A stretch of 64,000 bases of DNA. It comes from JAVBMJ01 sp031551275 (GTDB lineage: Bacteria; Bacteroidota; Bacteroidia; Bacteroidales; Rikenellaceae). Where the stretch lies: contig JAVBNX010000001.1 in assembly GCA_031551275.1 (NCBI GenBank), positions 62,001-126,000 on the forward strand, in the 5' to 3' direction. Below the pieces are notes generated by a model that was not told where the DNA came from, searched no databases, and saw only the letters and a list, made by a program, of their open reading frames with translations. The position numbers and the translations under genes were made by a program. Positions within the stretch are counted from its first letter, which is position 1, and every line of letters starts with the position of its first letter. This document shows, in pieces, positions 7,975-17,479 of this stretch.

Positions 7975-9299
7975 TTCGGCATCATTTTATAGATTAGGTT
8001 TGCTGTGTGGGCCATCGATCCGGGGACGGTTTCGTCGATCTGCTCTTCCGGCTCGATGGGCCTCACGGTCCAGCTTCCCACACGCAATTGCATCCCTCTC
8101 TCGTATATCCCTTTGTCGATAAGCCATTGTGTAATGGAGACCAGCGTGTTTTCGTACAGTTGGTTAGCTCCTGTGTCGGTGCGGGTGCGCCTCTGGAGCG
8201 TACCGGCGTTGTAATACAACTCCTCGTCGTTGCTCAAAGCGCCCTCCACGACGTTGATGCTGAGTTGCACGCCCTTGGTCTTGAGCATGGCCTTGTGCAT
8301 ATTCAATATCTTCTCCACGTAGTCCAGGTCGTAGTTCCAGTCCACGTCCATGCAGACCACGACCGGTTTGCATCCGGCGGCCTCCATCTCGTCGATGTAG
8401 CGGGCCAGGTACTCGACCGATTTGTAGGAGTGCTGCGGGAAGGTTTTGTAGGCCGCGTGGAAATTGCCGGGGTAGTGGTAAAACGTGGAGTTGGCCTCGT
8501 GGATCGCCTTCATCGCCCCCTGATCGCGCCACTCCCACCCCACGATCACGTTCCAGTGGAGGCCCACGTCGGGCATCTGTTCGCCCCACTTCTCTTTGGC
8601 GACCTGGCAGAAAAGGATGTAATCCTCCCGCAGGGTAGCCAGCAGATCGTCGAAAGGCTTGTTGCGGTAGCGGGCCACGTTGTGGTTGTACTGCGCGGCG
8701 GCCTTCAGGCGCTCGTCGAAGGTCCCCGGCGTGGTGGCCAGCGTCATGGGGTCGATGGTGGGGCAGAGGTTGGGTTGCCGCTCGTCGAAGAGGATCAGAT
8801 CGGGGACGATCGCTTTGCGGTCCTTGCCCACGAACCAGCCCTTCAGGTCGGGGTTGGTCCGCTCGCTCTCCACGGGGATACGGAAAATGGACTGGAAGAT
8901 GTTCACACCGTCCACCGGATCTCCGTACAGCTCGGCCCGGGCCAGCACGTCGCCCTTGATGGGCTGGGTCATGCCGTGGAGCTCGACCGCGATGGGGATG
9001 CCCTCCTGTTTAAGCAAAGGCAGAAGTCCCGAGTCGGTGCGCAGGTAGCCCAGTTCGTAGGCGTAGATCAAAAAATACCCCCCGCAGGCCTTCAAACCGG
9101 ACCTCAATTCGCTCCACAATTCGGGGTAGGCGCCGTAGCTCTTGTCGAAGTGGCTGCTGACGTTGGGTCCGTACACGAAGACCGGGTTGGTGTAACCGCC
9201 CTCATTATTAATGGGCGGGGGCGGCTCGTTGGCACACGCCGTCCCGCTTGCCATAACGGCAAGTAGAACGGTTGCGTATGCCATCGACCTTAATGTCAT
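7971..9299 (-). CDS. Family X protein, copy 4; putative TIM-barrel glycosidase
   Basis: This 442-residue paralogue has a signal peptide with a possible lipobox (GTAC, Cys22). Its N-terminus is the most divergent: the PNQxAGxxWY block seen in copies 2 and 3 is missing and HLDDSFG becomes HFDKSYG. The core is intact, with E82 (IYAYELG), E106 (IAVELHG), D172/E173 (FDERQPN), H248, E256 (GWEWRDQ) and D318/D320 (MDVDWNYD), ending in a conserved VGSWTVRP. The start overlaps the end of the upstream GH106-like gene by four bases. The altered substrate-facing loop suggests it could act on a different linkage from its neighbours, which is inference. Confidence 0.8.
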   Translation of the reverse strand: MTLRSMAYATVLLAVMASGTACANEPPPPINNEGGYTNPVFVYGPNVSSHFDKSYGAYPELWSELRSGLKACGGYFLIYAYELGYLRTDSGLLPLLKQEGIPIAVELHGMTQPIKGDVLARAELYGDPVDGVNIFQSIFRIPVESERTNPDLKGWFVGKDRKAIVPDLILFDERQPNLCPTIDPMTLATTPGTFDERLKAAAQYNHNVARYRNKPFDDLLATLREDYILFCQVAKEKWGEQMPDVGLHWNVIVGWEWRDQGAMKAIHEANSTFYHYPGNFHAAYKTFPQHSYKSVEYLARYIDEMEAAGCKPVVVCMDVDWNYDLDYVEKILNMHKAMLKTKGVQLSINVVEGALSNDEELYYNAGTLQRRTRTDTGANQLYENTLVSITQWLIDKGIYERGMQLRVGSWTVRPIEPEEQIDETVPGSMAHTANLIYKMMPK

Positions 9300-11566
9300 T
9301 GCTTAGGATTTGAAACGATGAATGTCGAACGGACGGCGTCCAGATTCAAGGGAACGAGCGTCGCCTGGCTGCCGTCGGCCAGTTGGACGTACTCGACACC
9401 TGCCAGGGGCTGGGTCTTGCCGGTGTGGGGATCCCAGAGCTCGGGAGCGTGGACATGGCCGCGCAGGGTAATTTTTGCGGCGAGGGGTGCGTCGGTCGTG
9501 TTGGTGAAGTAGTAGATCTCGCGGCCCTCTTTCTGCTTGTGGATGTAGTTCACCCGGCCGACGGGGGCTGTGGCAGGCACATCGCCGAAAGCCACGTCGG
9601 GGGCGATCCCCATCGTTTGCAGCATATCTGCCAGTTGGGCCTGCCCTGCCGCGGGCAGAAAGCCGAAGCATCCGCCCTGCGCGTTTTGGGCGATCGTTCC
9701 CGCGGCGGGGGCCATCGGGAAGATCTCCGAAATGGTCTTCTGCACCTCGCTGTCGCGCCCGAACTCGGCCGAGCGGGAGGGCAGGTTGACGGTTGCGATC
9801 ACCTTGCCGCCGCCGTCGTAGTACGCCTTGATCGCTTTGAGCGCATCGGCGCCGATCACATCGCCGCCGGGCATGATCAAGACTTTATAGTTCTGCTTGT
9901 TGACCGCGTTGTTCAGAACCAGTTCCGCGCCCCGGGCCGACACCTTGCCGCTTACCAGGTCCTCGGGGTGGACATAGGTAAAATCCCTGCGCAGGGCGTC
10001 GGTCAGCAGCCTGCTCAGTTCCATGTTGTTCACATTGGCGGGCAGCCAGGTCGACACCTCGAGCCCGGAGTTCGCGTCGCGGAACATCCAGCTCTCGGCC
10101 ATGACCGCCGTGACGGGCCAGAGCAGCCCCACGTCGGTCACCCGGCGGCCGTCCTGCAACATCACGCAACTGCGCGCCGAGAAGTCGCTCATCTTGTGCA
10201 CCGAGCCTCCCAGCATGGGGTTGTCCCACGAGACCAGGGGCGGGATGCGCACGTTCTCGGGGGCCGGGTCGTACCACAACCCGTGGGGCACGACGAAGTT
10301 GACGCCCCGGGCGATCGCCTCCATGATGGTCCTGTACATGGTCAGCGAATCCAGTTCGCCGGGGAAGGCCCCGTAGATCTCCGCCCCCACGATGCCCTTG
10401 TCGCCGATATCGGCCGCCGAGGTAATCTGCTTGTAGCCGTCCCTGCCGTGGCCGTAGCCGAAGATCAGGTCCATCAACGGGATCTGCACGTGGCGGTAGA
10501 GTTTCAGCACGTCGCCGCAGGTAACCACCGTGTTGGGGCTGTAATTGCCGGGGGGGTGGCCCATGCTTTTGAGGCCCCTTGCGGCGCACCACTCGGAAAT
10601 TTGCTTCACATAGCCTTCGGCCAGAAGCTCGGCCCTCGCGTCGTGGAAAGCCACGCGGGCGGCGGCGGTCTCGGGGCCGATGTCGTAGTAGAGCGCGGGG
10701 TAATATAACGCCGGGTTCTTGCCGGTCTTCTTTTCAAACCGGTCGGAGATGCCCGCACTCCAGGTCTGCTCCATGTTCACGAAGCCCACGTCGTCGAAGA
10801 AGACCTTCTGGATCGTGTTGCCGAACCAGGGGGCGAAATTTTTGTCGTACTCGGCATAGGTCATCTCCATGACCTTCTCCACGGCGACGGGGTCCATGTA
10901 GTCGACCAGTTGGCCGTGGGGCGGGCCCACGTTGTACTGCAACACGAAGGCCATCACTTTCCAGTTTCCCGCGGGGGCCTGCCAGACGAGCTTGTTGTCT
11001 TTGAGCGACCCGGAAATATCCAGGATCTGCTTCGTGGAGGGATTCAAGGCCGAGACGTAGAGGATCGACTGCGACTCCGAAAGCGGGTAGGTTACCTCAA
11101 TTTTGTTGGGGCCTACCGCCTCGAATTCGTCTTTTAGCAGGTACTTGCGGCTGTGCTCGGGGTACTCTTTGAGCAGCCTGCCGCCCGCCGATCCGCTCGG
11201 GAAATCGACGTCGTCGTACAGCACGACCTGCATCCCCCGCTTCTTACTGAAGGAGAGCATATCCTTGTAGAGCGCGAAATACTCCGGGGTCAAAAATTCG
11301 GGGGTCATGCCCGGGCACAAGTGGCCGTCGAACCAGTGGGCCAGTTGGGTGACGGGCAGGGGGGTCATCCCGCCGTAGCCCGATTTGTTCTGCGCGTCGG
11401 CGATCTGCTTTTCGATCCCTTCTTTGGTCATATCCCCGTTCAGGTGCCACAAGGGCTGGGGGCGGTACTGGTTGGAGGGGTCGGCGAACTCCTTTTGCAG
11501 GGTGCGCTCCGACGAGCAGGCCCAAAGCGTGCAGGCCAACAGGGCTATGGCGGCTATCTTTTTCAT
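9296..11566 (-). CDS. GH106-like alpha-L-rhamnosidase lipoprotein, copy 1
   Basis: The 756-residue product has a lipoprotein signal (Cys17 in LWACSS). The order of parts fits GH106-type rhamnosidases: an N-terminal barrel opening with LWHLNGDMTKEGI (about 39-51), the strand VVLYDDVDFPSGSAGG (114-129), FFDDVGF (256-262) and GAEIYGAF (E396, a candidate catalytic residue kept in all three copies). A flavodoxin/amidotransferase-like segment follows (LIMPGGDVIGADAL... near 565-600), then a C-terminal beta domain. The predicted reaction is hydrolysis of terminal alpha-L-rhamnose or a related 6-deoxyhexose. The assignment is by motif memory; a related but separate GH family is possible. Confidence 0.68.
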   Translation of the reverse strand: MKKIAAIALLACTLWACSSERTLQKEFADPSNQYRPQPLWHLNGDMTKEGIEKQIADAQNKSGYGGMTPLPVTQLAHWFDGHLCPGMTPEFLTPEYFALYKDMLSFSKKRGMQVVLYDDVDFPSGSAGGRLLKEYPEHSRKYLLKDEFEAVGPNKIEVTYPLSESQSILYVSALNPSTKQILDISGSLKDNKLVWQAPAGNWKVMAFVLQYNVGPPHGQLVDYMDPVAVEKVMEMTYAEYDKNFAPWFGNTIQKVFFDDVGFVNMEQTWSAGISDRFEKKTGKNPALYYPALYYDIGPETAAARVAFHDARAELLAEGYVKQISEWCAARGLKSMGHPPGNYSPNTVVTCGDVLKLYRHVQIPLMDLIFGYGHGRDGYKQITSAADIGDKGIVGAEIYGAFPGELDSLTMYRTIMEAIARGVNFVVPHGLWYDPAPENVRIPPLVSWDNPMLGGSVHKMSDFSARSCVMLQDGRRVTDVGLLWPVTAVMAESWMFRDANSGLEVSTWLPANVNNMELSRLLTDALRRDFTYVHPEDLVSGKVSARGAELVLNNAVNKQNYKVLIMPGGDVIGADALKAIKAYYDGGGKVIATVNLPSRSAEFGRDSEVQKTISEIFPMAPAAGTIAQNAQGGCFGFLPAAGQAQLADMLQTMGIAPDVAFGDVPATAPVGRVNYIHKQKEGREIYYFTNTTDAPLAAKITLRGHVHAPELWDPHTGKTQPLAGVEYVQLADGSQATLVPLNLDAVRSTFIVSNPKQ

Positions 11567-13836
11567 TGTTTGGCTACGATAAAGAGCGATTCAACGGGTT
11601 TGAGCTCGAGGGGCAATACCGTGACGGGGCTGCCGTCGGGGGCCTTTTCGTACTTCACGCTCCTGATCTTTTCCATTTTGCCGGAGTGGGGATTCCAGGT
11701 CTCGGGGCTTTTGACCTCGCCCCTCAGCGTAAGGGTGGTCGAGACCGGGTTGTCGGTCGAGTTGATGAAATAGTAGATCTCGCGGCCGTCCTTCTGCTTG
11801 TGCAGGTAGTTCACGCAGCCGACCGGGGCAGGGGCAATTTTCGCATCGTCGAACGCCACGTCGGCCAACAGGCCCATGCCGTCCATCGCCTCTTTGAGGG
11901 TCGCTTTGTCGGCGAGCGGCAAAAAGGCGAAGCAGCCACCTGCCGGGTTCTTGATCATCGTTTTGTCGACCGGCTTCTGGCTGAACATTTCGGCGATCAG
12001 GCTCTGCACCTCGCTGTCGCGGCCGAACTCGGCAGCGCGGGTGGGCAGCGATCCGGTGGCGATTACCTTGCCGCCGCCGTCGTAATACGCCTTGATGGCC
12101 GCGAGGGTCGACGCGGAGATCACATCGCCGCCGGGCATGATCAGTACCTTGAAATTCTGCTTGTTGGATACATTGTTCAGCACCAGCTCGGAGCCCTGCG
12201 CGGTTACCTTGCCGTCGAGCAGGTTCTCGGGGTGGATGTAGGTAAAGTCGCGGCGCAGCTCGTCGGTCAAAACCCCGCTCAAACGGTAGTTGTTCACGCT
12301 GTCGGGCAGCCAGTGGGCCAGCGTGGCGCCGGCGTAGTGGAGGTCCAGGTCGCGGAAGATCCACGTCTCGCCCTGGATCGCGTTGATGGGCCAGAGCATG
12401 GCCACGTCGACCACGTGGCGGCCGTTCTGCAACATGGCGCAACTGCGCGCCGTGAATTCGCTGTAATGTTTGACCGCCTTGCCCCAGTAGGGGTTCTCAT
12501 GGGAGATGAGCGGCGGGATGCGGATGCTGTCCGGATCGGGGTTGTACCACAAGCCGTGGGGGACCAAGAAGTTGATCCCGCGCGCCATGACCTCCATCGC
12601 GGTACGGTACAAGGTCAGCGAGTCCATGTCCTCGGGGAAAGCCCCGTTCAATTCGGCGCCCACCAATCCCTTGTCGCCCAGGTCGGCGGCGGAAGATATC
12701 TGCTTGTAGCCGTTGCGTCCCCGCCCGTAGGCGAAGATCACGTCCAGCAACGGGATATGGGCGTGGCGGTAGAATTTCAGCAAGTCGCCGCTGGTAACCA
12801 CCGTGTTGGGGCTGTAATTTTCGGGCGGGTGGCCCATGCTGCTCAAATTGCGCTTGGCAGCCCACTCGGAGACCATCTTCACATAGCCCTCGGCCATCAG
12901 TTCGGAGCGCGCGTCGAGGAAAGCGACCCTCGCGGCGGCGGTTTCCGGGCCTATGTCGTAGAACAAAGCCGGATAGTACAACGCCGGGTTCTTGCCCGTC
13001 TTCTCCTGGAAGATGGTGGATATCTCCTTGTTCCAGGTCTGCTCCATAAAGACGAAGCCTATGTCATCGAAGAAGGTCTTTTGGATCACGTTGCCGAAGT
13101 ACTGCGAAAAACGCTTGTCGTACTCGGCGTAGGTCATCTCCATCACCTTGGCCACGGCGGCGGGCTCCATGTAGTCGACCAGGTGGCCGTGGGGCGGGCC
13201 CACGTTGTACTCGATCAGGAAAGCCATTACCTTCCAGTCGCCCTGCGGGGCAGTCCATTGTAACTTATTGTCCGCAAGCATCGGGCCCAGGTCGACGACC
13301 TCTTGTGTAGCTATATTCATAGCAGACAAGGCCAGGAACGACTGGGTCGGTTTAAGCGCATAGGTCTTTGAAACCGCACCTCCCTTGGTATCGAACTCAT
13401 CCTTGATCAGATACTTGCGGCAGTATTGGGGATACTCCCTCAAAAGCCGTCCCCCGGCCGAGCCGGTCGGGAAGTCGATGTCGTCGTAGAGGACGATCTG
13501 CGTGCCCAACTCCTTGGAGACGGTCAGCATATCGTTGTAGCGGGCGAAATATTCGTCGCTCAAATACTCGGGGGTCATGCCCGGGCACATATGGCCGTCG
13601 AACCAGTGGGCGATCGGGGTAACGGGCAAAACGGTCATCCCGCCGTAGCCCGACAAGTCGCGGGCCTCGGTGATCTGCCTGGTAATCCCCTCGGTGGTCA
13701 GATGGCCGTTGAGGTGCCACAGGGGCATGGGTCGGAATTCGTTGGGCGGGCTAACGAAGTTGTCCCGCAAGGTGTCCTTCGGCGTGCAGGCCGACGCGAT
13801 GAGGGCCAACAAGGGCAACAGGATCAGTTTTTTCAT
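11563..13836 (-). CDS. GH106-like alpha-L-rhamnosidase lipoprotein, copy 2
   Basis: A 757-residue paralogue of the flanking genes with the same architecture: lipobox ASAC, PLWHLNGHLTTEGI, LYDDIDFPTGSAGG, FFDDIGFVFMEQTW, GAELNGAFPEDMDS, LIMPGGDVIS and a C-terminal beta domain ending SLFIVAKQ. Compared with copy 1 the GAE block reads GAELNGAF rather than GAEIYGAF, a change next to the presumed catalytic Glu that could shift specificity. Its stop overlaps the next gene's ATG in an ATGA, and it follows the third copy by 6 bases. Long stretches of near-identical DNA between copies point to tandem duplication. Confidence 0.68.
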   Translation of the reverse strand: MKKLILLPLLALIASACTPKDTLRDNFVSPPNEFRPMPLWHLNGHLTTEGITRQITEARDLSGYGGMTVLPVTPIAHWFDGHMCPGMTPEYLSDEYFARYNDMLTVSKELGTQIVLYDDIDFPTGSAGGRLLREYPQYCRKYLIKDEFDTKGGAVSKTYALKPTQSFLALSAMNIATQEVVDLGPMLADNKLQWTAPQGDWKVMAFLIEYNVGPPHGHLVDYMEPAAVAKVMEMTYAEYDKRFSQYFGNVIQKTFFDDIGFVFMEQTWNKEISTIFQEKTGKNPALYYPALFYDIGPETAAARVAFLDARSELMAEGYVKMVSEWAAKRNLSSMGHPPENYSPNTVVTSGDLLKFYRHAHIPLLDVIFAYGRGRNGYKQISSAADLGDKGLVGAELNGAFPEDMDSLTLYRTAMEVMARGINFLVPHGLWYNPDPDSIRIPPLISHENPYWGKAVKHYSEFTARSCAMLQNGRHVVDVAMLWPINAIQGETWIFRDLDLHYAGATLAHWLPDSVNNYRLSGVLTDELRRDFTYIHPENLLDGKVTAQGSELVLNNVSNKQNFKVLIMPGGDVISASTLAAIKAYYDGGGKVIATGSLPTRAAEFGRDSEVQSLIAEMFSQKPVDKTMIKNPAGGCFAFLPLADKATLKEAMDGMGLLADVAFDDAKIAPAPVGCVNYLHKQKDGREIYYFINSTDNPVSTTLTLRGEVKSPETWNPHSGKMEKIRSVKYEKAPDGSPVTVLPLELKPVESLFIVAKQ

Positions 13837-13842
13837 ATGCTT

Positions 13843-16125
13843 TTAATAGTTTTTTGCGACGATGAACGCGCTGCTCACAGGCTGCAGATTCAAAGGCAGG
13901 ACGCTCCTGTACCCGCCTTCGGGGAGTTTCTCGTGTTTCACGCCGGTGATCTTCACGGTCGTACCGGTGTGGGGGTCCCACCACTCGGGGTTCTCCAAAC
14001 GGCCCCGGACCGAGAGGGTCGCGCTGAAGGGCGCGTCCGTGGAGTTGATCAGGTAGTAGATTTCGCGGCCGTCCTTGTGTTTGTGCAGGTAGTTGAGGCA
14101 ACCGATGGCCGGGGTAAAGGGATTTTCCGTGCCGTGCGACTGCCAATCGTCGATCCGCACATCCGCGTCGACATCCATCAACTTCAAAGCCGACCACAGG
14201 GTCGCGGCCGTAACTTCGGAAAGGTAGGCGAAGCGCCCCCCGCGGTCGTTACTGACAAAGACCTCCTCTTCGGGGAACCCGCCGAATATACTCTCGATCA
14301 ACGCCTTGACCTCCGCATCACGGCCGAATTCGGCCGAGCGGGTGGGCAATTCGCTGGTGGCGATCACTTTGCCGCCGTGGTCGTAATAGGTTTTGATCGC
14401 TTTGAGCGCCTCGACGGAGAGCGTTCCCCCGCCGGGCATGATCAGCACCTTGTAGTTCTGGCGGTTGACCTTGTTGTTCAGCACCAACTCGGAACCCGAG
14501 GCGGTGATCTTGCCGTTGGTCAGATCCTCGGGGTGCACGTAGGTAAAGTCGCGCCACAGCTCGTCGGTCAAAATCCGGCTCAGCTCGTAGTTGTTCACCC
14601 CGTCCGGCAGCCAGGTGGTCACCTCTTTGCCCGAGGTGGCGTCGCGGAAGAGCCAGCTTTCGGCCTGCACGGCGGCGATGGGCCACAACAGTCCCACATC
14701 GACGATCCGGCGGCCCCCTTGGAGCATGGCGCAGCTCCGGGCGGTAAAGAGGCTGTAATTCGGCAACGCTGCGGCCCAGGGGACCGAGGCGTCGATCAGC
14801 GGTGGGACGCGCACGCTGTCGGGCGTGGGGTCGTAGTAGAGGCCCGAGGGCACCAAAAAGTTCGCCCCGCGCGCCATCGCCTCAATCGCGGTGCGGTAGA
14901 GGGTCAGCGAGTCGATATCGGCTGGGAAAGCGGCGTACAGCTCGGCCCCCACCACCCCTTTGTCGTCCCGGTCGGCCGCCGAAGTGATCTGCTTGTAGCC
15001 GTCGCGCCCGTGGCCGTAATTGAAGATGATATCCATCAACGGGATGTCGGCGTAACGGTAGTATTTGAGGATGTCGCCGCACGCCACCGCCGTATTGGGC
15101 GCGTAGTTCGAGGGCGGGTGGCCGATGGTCTTCAAACCCCGTTGGTTAGACCATTCGGTAATCTGTTTGACATAGCCCTCGGCCAGCAACTCGGCGCGGG
15201 CCTGGTAGAAAGCCACGCGCGCGGCCTGGGTTTCGGGGCCCATGTCGCAGAACATGGCCGGGTAGTAGAGGGCGGGGTTCTTGCCCGTCTTTTGGCGGAA
15301 ACGCTCCGAGATCGCCGCGGTCCAGGTGTGCTCCATGTTGACGTAGCCCACGTCGTCGAAGAAGACCTTTTTGATCGTATTCCCGAACCAGGGCGCGAAA
15401 TGCTTTCCGTAAGGATCGTAGGTCAGCTCCATGAATTTATGGACCGCCTCCGGGTCCATGTAATCGACCACCATGTCGTGGGGCTCTCCGGGTTGGCGCT
15501 CCAGCAGGAAGGCCATTACCGTCCATTGCCCGGCAGGGGCGTCCCAGCGCAGGCAGTCATTTGCCAAATAAGGTTGCAGATCGACGGTCTGGCGGGTCGC
15601 CTGATCCATCGCCGTGATCGCCACCCATTGCTGGGTCGGTTTGAGCGTGTAGGTCTTTTCGACCGTGCGGTTGCCCGGAGCGGCGAACTCCTCCTTGTAG
15701 AGGTATTTGCGCGCGTATTGCGGGTACCGGGCCAGCAGCCTGCCGCCCGCGACCCCGCTCGGGAAGTCCACGTCGTCGTAGAGCACCACCTCCATGCCCT
15801 GCTCTTGGGATATGGCGAGCAACTCTTTGTAGCGCTCGAAATAGCCCTCGCTCAGGAATTCGGGCTGGGTGGCCGGACACGGATGCCCGTCGATCCAGTG
15901 GGGCAACACGCCCGCCGCAATCGGGGTCGTGCCGCCGAAACCACACAACACCCTCGCGTCGGTGATTTGTTGTTCAGTCCCCTCGCGGGTCATTTCGCCG
16001 TTGAGGAACCAGAACGGCATCGGGCGGAAGCTCATCGGCGGGTCGAGGAAGTTGTCGCGCAGGGTGTCCCTGCTCTTGCAACCGACTCCCGCGCACAGCA
16101 ACGCAAATAAGATCAACCGCCTCAT
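13843..16125 (-). CDS. GH106-like alpha-L-rhamnosidase, copy 3
   Basis: The first of the three tandem copies in transcription order, 760 residues, with a lipoprotein signal (CAGVGCKSRDT). The shared blocks are FWFLNGEMTREGT, LYDDVDFPSGVAGG, FFDDVGYVNMEHTW, GAELYAAFPADIDS and LIMPGGGTLS. It is the most divergent copy: HLNG is FLNG in the opening block, and GGM after the first helix is replaced by GGT (CGFGGTTPIA). Twelve bases separate it from the upstream GH63-like gene. As with the other copies, an exo-rhamnosidase role is inferred from GH106-like motifs and from the presence of GH78 genes in the same locus. Confidence 0.67.
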   Translation of the reverse strand: MRRLILFALLCAGVGCKSRDTLRDNFLDPPMSFRPMPFWFLNGEMTREGTEQQITDARVLCGFGGTTPIAAGVLPHWIDGHPCPATQPEFLSEGYFERYKELLAISQEQGMEVVLYDDVDFPSGVAGGRLLARYPQYARKYLYKEEFAAPGNRTVEKTYTLKPTQQWVAITAMDQATRQTVDLQPYLANDCLRWDAPAGQWTVMAFLLERQPGEPHDMVVDYMDPEAVHKFMELTYDPYGKHFAPWFGNTIKKVFFDDVGYVNMEHTWTAAISERFRQKTGKNPALYYPAMFCDMGPETQAARVAFYQARAELLAEGYVKQITEWSNQRGLKTIGHPPSNYAPNTAVACGDILKYYRYADIPLMDIIFNYGHGRDGYKQITSAADRDDKGVVGAELYAAFPADIDSLTLYRTAIEAMARGANFLVPSGLYYDPTPDSVRVPPLIDASVPWAAALPNYSLFTARSCAMLQGGRRIVDVGLLWPIAAVQAESWLFRDATSGKEVTTWLPDGVNNYELSRILTDELWRDFTYVHPEDLTNGKITASGSELVLNNKVNRQNYKVLIMPGGGTLSVEALKAIKTYYDHGGKVIATSELPTRSAEFGRDAEVKALIESIFGGFPEEEVFVSNDRGGRFAYLSEVTAATLWSALKLMDVDADVRIDDWQSHGTENPFTPAIGCLNYLHKHKDGREIYYLINSTDAPFSATLSVRGRLENPEWWDPHTGTTVKITGVKHEKLPEGGYRSVLPLNLQPVSSAFIVAKNY

Positions 16126-16137
16126 GTTCTCATTTTT

Positions 16138-17463
16138 TTAAAGCTCCGTAATCGTTTTTTTACCGTCCAGCCAGTCGAGCATATTGATCATCAACATGTT
16201 CCACGACTGGAATCCCTTGTTCAGCACCGGCTCGCAGCTGTCCGGCTCGTAGTACTCGTGGGGCGCGCCGCAGCGCTCGATGTCGCTGCCGAACAGGACC
16301 ACCGTTTTGGCGGCCAGGTCCTTCGCGTCGTCGGTGTAGCCGTATTTATACAATCCCCTCCAGGTCATGTAGTTGGCGATGCCCCAGATCGGGCCCAGCC
16401 ACGACGAGGGGTTGCCGCTCGCCTTGACGTTGTACATCTTCTCCATCTTGGAGAGCGTGCGCACGCCTCCGGGGGCGTTGAAGGTCGCGGGGTTGCGGTA
16501 GTGCTCCTTGACCATGCGCTCGGCCTGCTCCGGGGTGGCGATATCGGCCCACATGGCCATAAATCCCGACCATACGCCGATCCTCTGGATCAAACAGTCC
16601 CACTCCCTTTGCGCGCCCTGGTGGTAGGTGGCCCTATCGTCTACGCGGGGCAACAGGTCGATGTCCACGCTGTAATAGAAGCCGTCGCGCTCGTCCCAGC
16701 AATGCTCCTGGATGGAGGCTTTCAAATCGGCGGCCCACTTCTCGTAGTCGGCTTTGATCTGCTTGAGGCCCAAGCGGTCGGCCAGGTAGACCATCCCCTG
16801 CATCTCTTTGTACATCATGCAATTCAGGTAAATGGAAGCCGAGCTTCGCATCGGGCGGTAGAAGGTGCAGGGGTCGTTGTCCACGCCGATCATCACGTCG
16901 TCCACAAAGAAATACAGACCCGTGGGGCGGTGGAACTGGCGCGTGCGGTAGGCGTTCTGGAAGTACTGCAACTTGCAGAAATCCTCCCTCAGCCACTCCG
17001 CGTCGCCGCCCTCCTGCTGCACGATAAAGGCGGCGTGCTGGGCCAGGCTGGGCTTGTGGTTGTTGATCGAGAACAAATCGGCGGGCTTGCTGCCCAACAC
17101 GTTGTCGCCCCGGTTGATCGCGATGGGCATCCAACCGTCGATATTACAGTAGTACAGGAAGTTAAGAATACAGCCCTTTTCGTATTTCATCCAGTTCTCG
17201 CGCTCTTGCTTGTCCTTCAACACCTGGAGGATGGCTACGCCGCAATACTCCGCGTCCCAGTCCCACACGCAATCGGGGTAGGAGTCGCTGCCGCCCGTCA
17301 TAAAGGGATAGGGCATCGCCCCGCCCGCTTCCCTGAGCATAAGCTTGTAATCCTTGCCCACGTAGTCGCGGACCGTATTGCGGTACTTGCCGTAATCGGG
17401 CAACTTAGCGGTTGCGGTAAGAGCCAAAGCGGCCGCAAATATAGCAATTACTATCTTCTTCAT
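16138..17463 (-). CDS. GH63/MGH1-like (alpha/alpha)6 glycoside hydrolase, copy 1
   Basis: A 441-residue secreted enzyme with a type I signal peptide (MKKIVIAIFAAALALTATA) and no lipid cysteine, hence probably periplasmic. An in-frame ATG at 17475 would add four residues (MDSV). Signatures of the GH63/trehalase-like six-hairpin fold, numbered from that longer form, are WDWDAEY (71-77), GVDNDP (D199, equivalent to the catalytic Asp of the WDNSP motif), CWDERDGFYYSVD (259-271) and SSWLGPIWGIANY (357-369). The family cleaves terminal alpha-linked hexoses, including glucosides, mannosides and glucosylglycerate. Its exact specificity cannot be read from sequence. The tandem partner at 17480-18817 is highly similar. 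Confidence 0.75.
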   Translation of the reverse strand: MKKIVIAIFAAALALTATAKLPDYGKYRNTVRDYVGKDYKLMLREAGGAMPYPFMTGGSDSYPDCVWDWDAEYCGVAILQVLKDKQERENWMKYEKGCILNFLYYCNIDGWMPIAINRGDNVLGSKPADLFSINNHKPSLAQHAAFIVQQEGGDAEWLREDFCKLQYFQNAYRTRQFHRPTGLYFFVDDVMIGVDNDPCTFYRPMRSSASIYLNCMMYKEMQGMVYLADRLGLKQIKADYEKWAADLKASIQEHCWDERDGFYYSVDIDLLPRVDDRATYHQGAQREWDCLIQRIGVWSGFMAMWADIATPEQAERMVKEHYRNPATFNAPGGVRTLSKMEKMYNVKASGNPSSWLGPIWGIANYMTWRGLYKYGYTDDAKDLAAKTVVLFGSDIERCGAPHEYYEPDSCEPVLNKGFQSWNMLMINMLDWLDGKKTITEL

Positions 17464-17479
17464 CACACTGTCCATCGTT

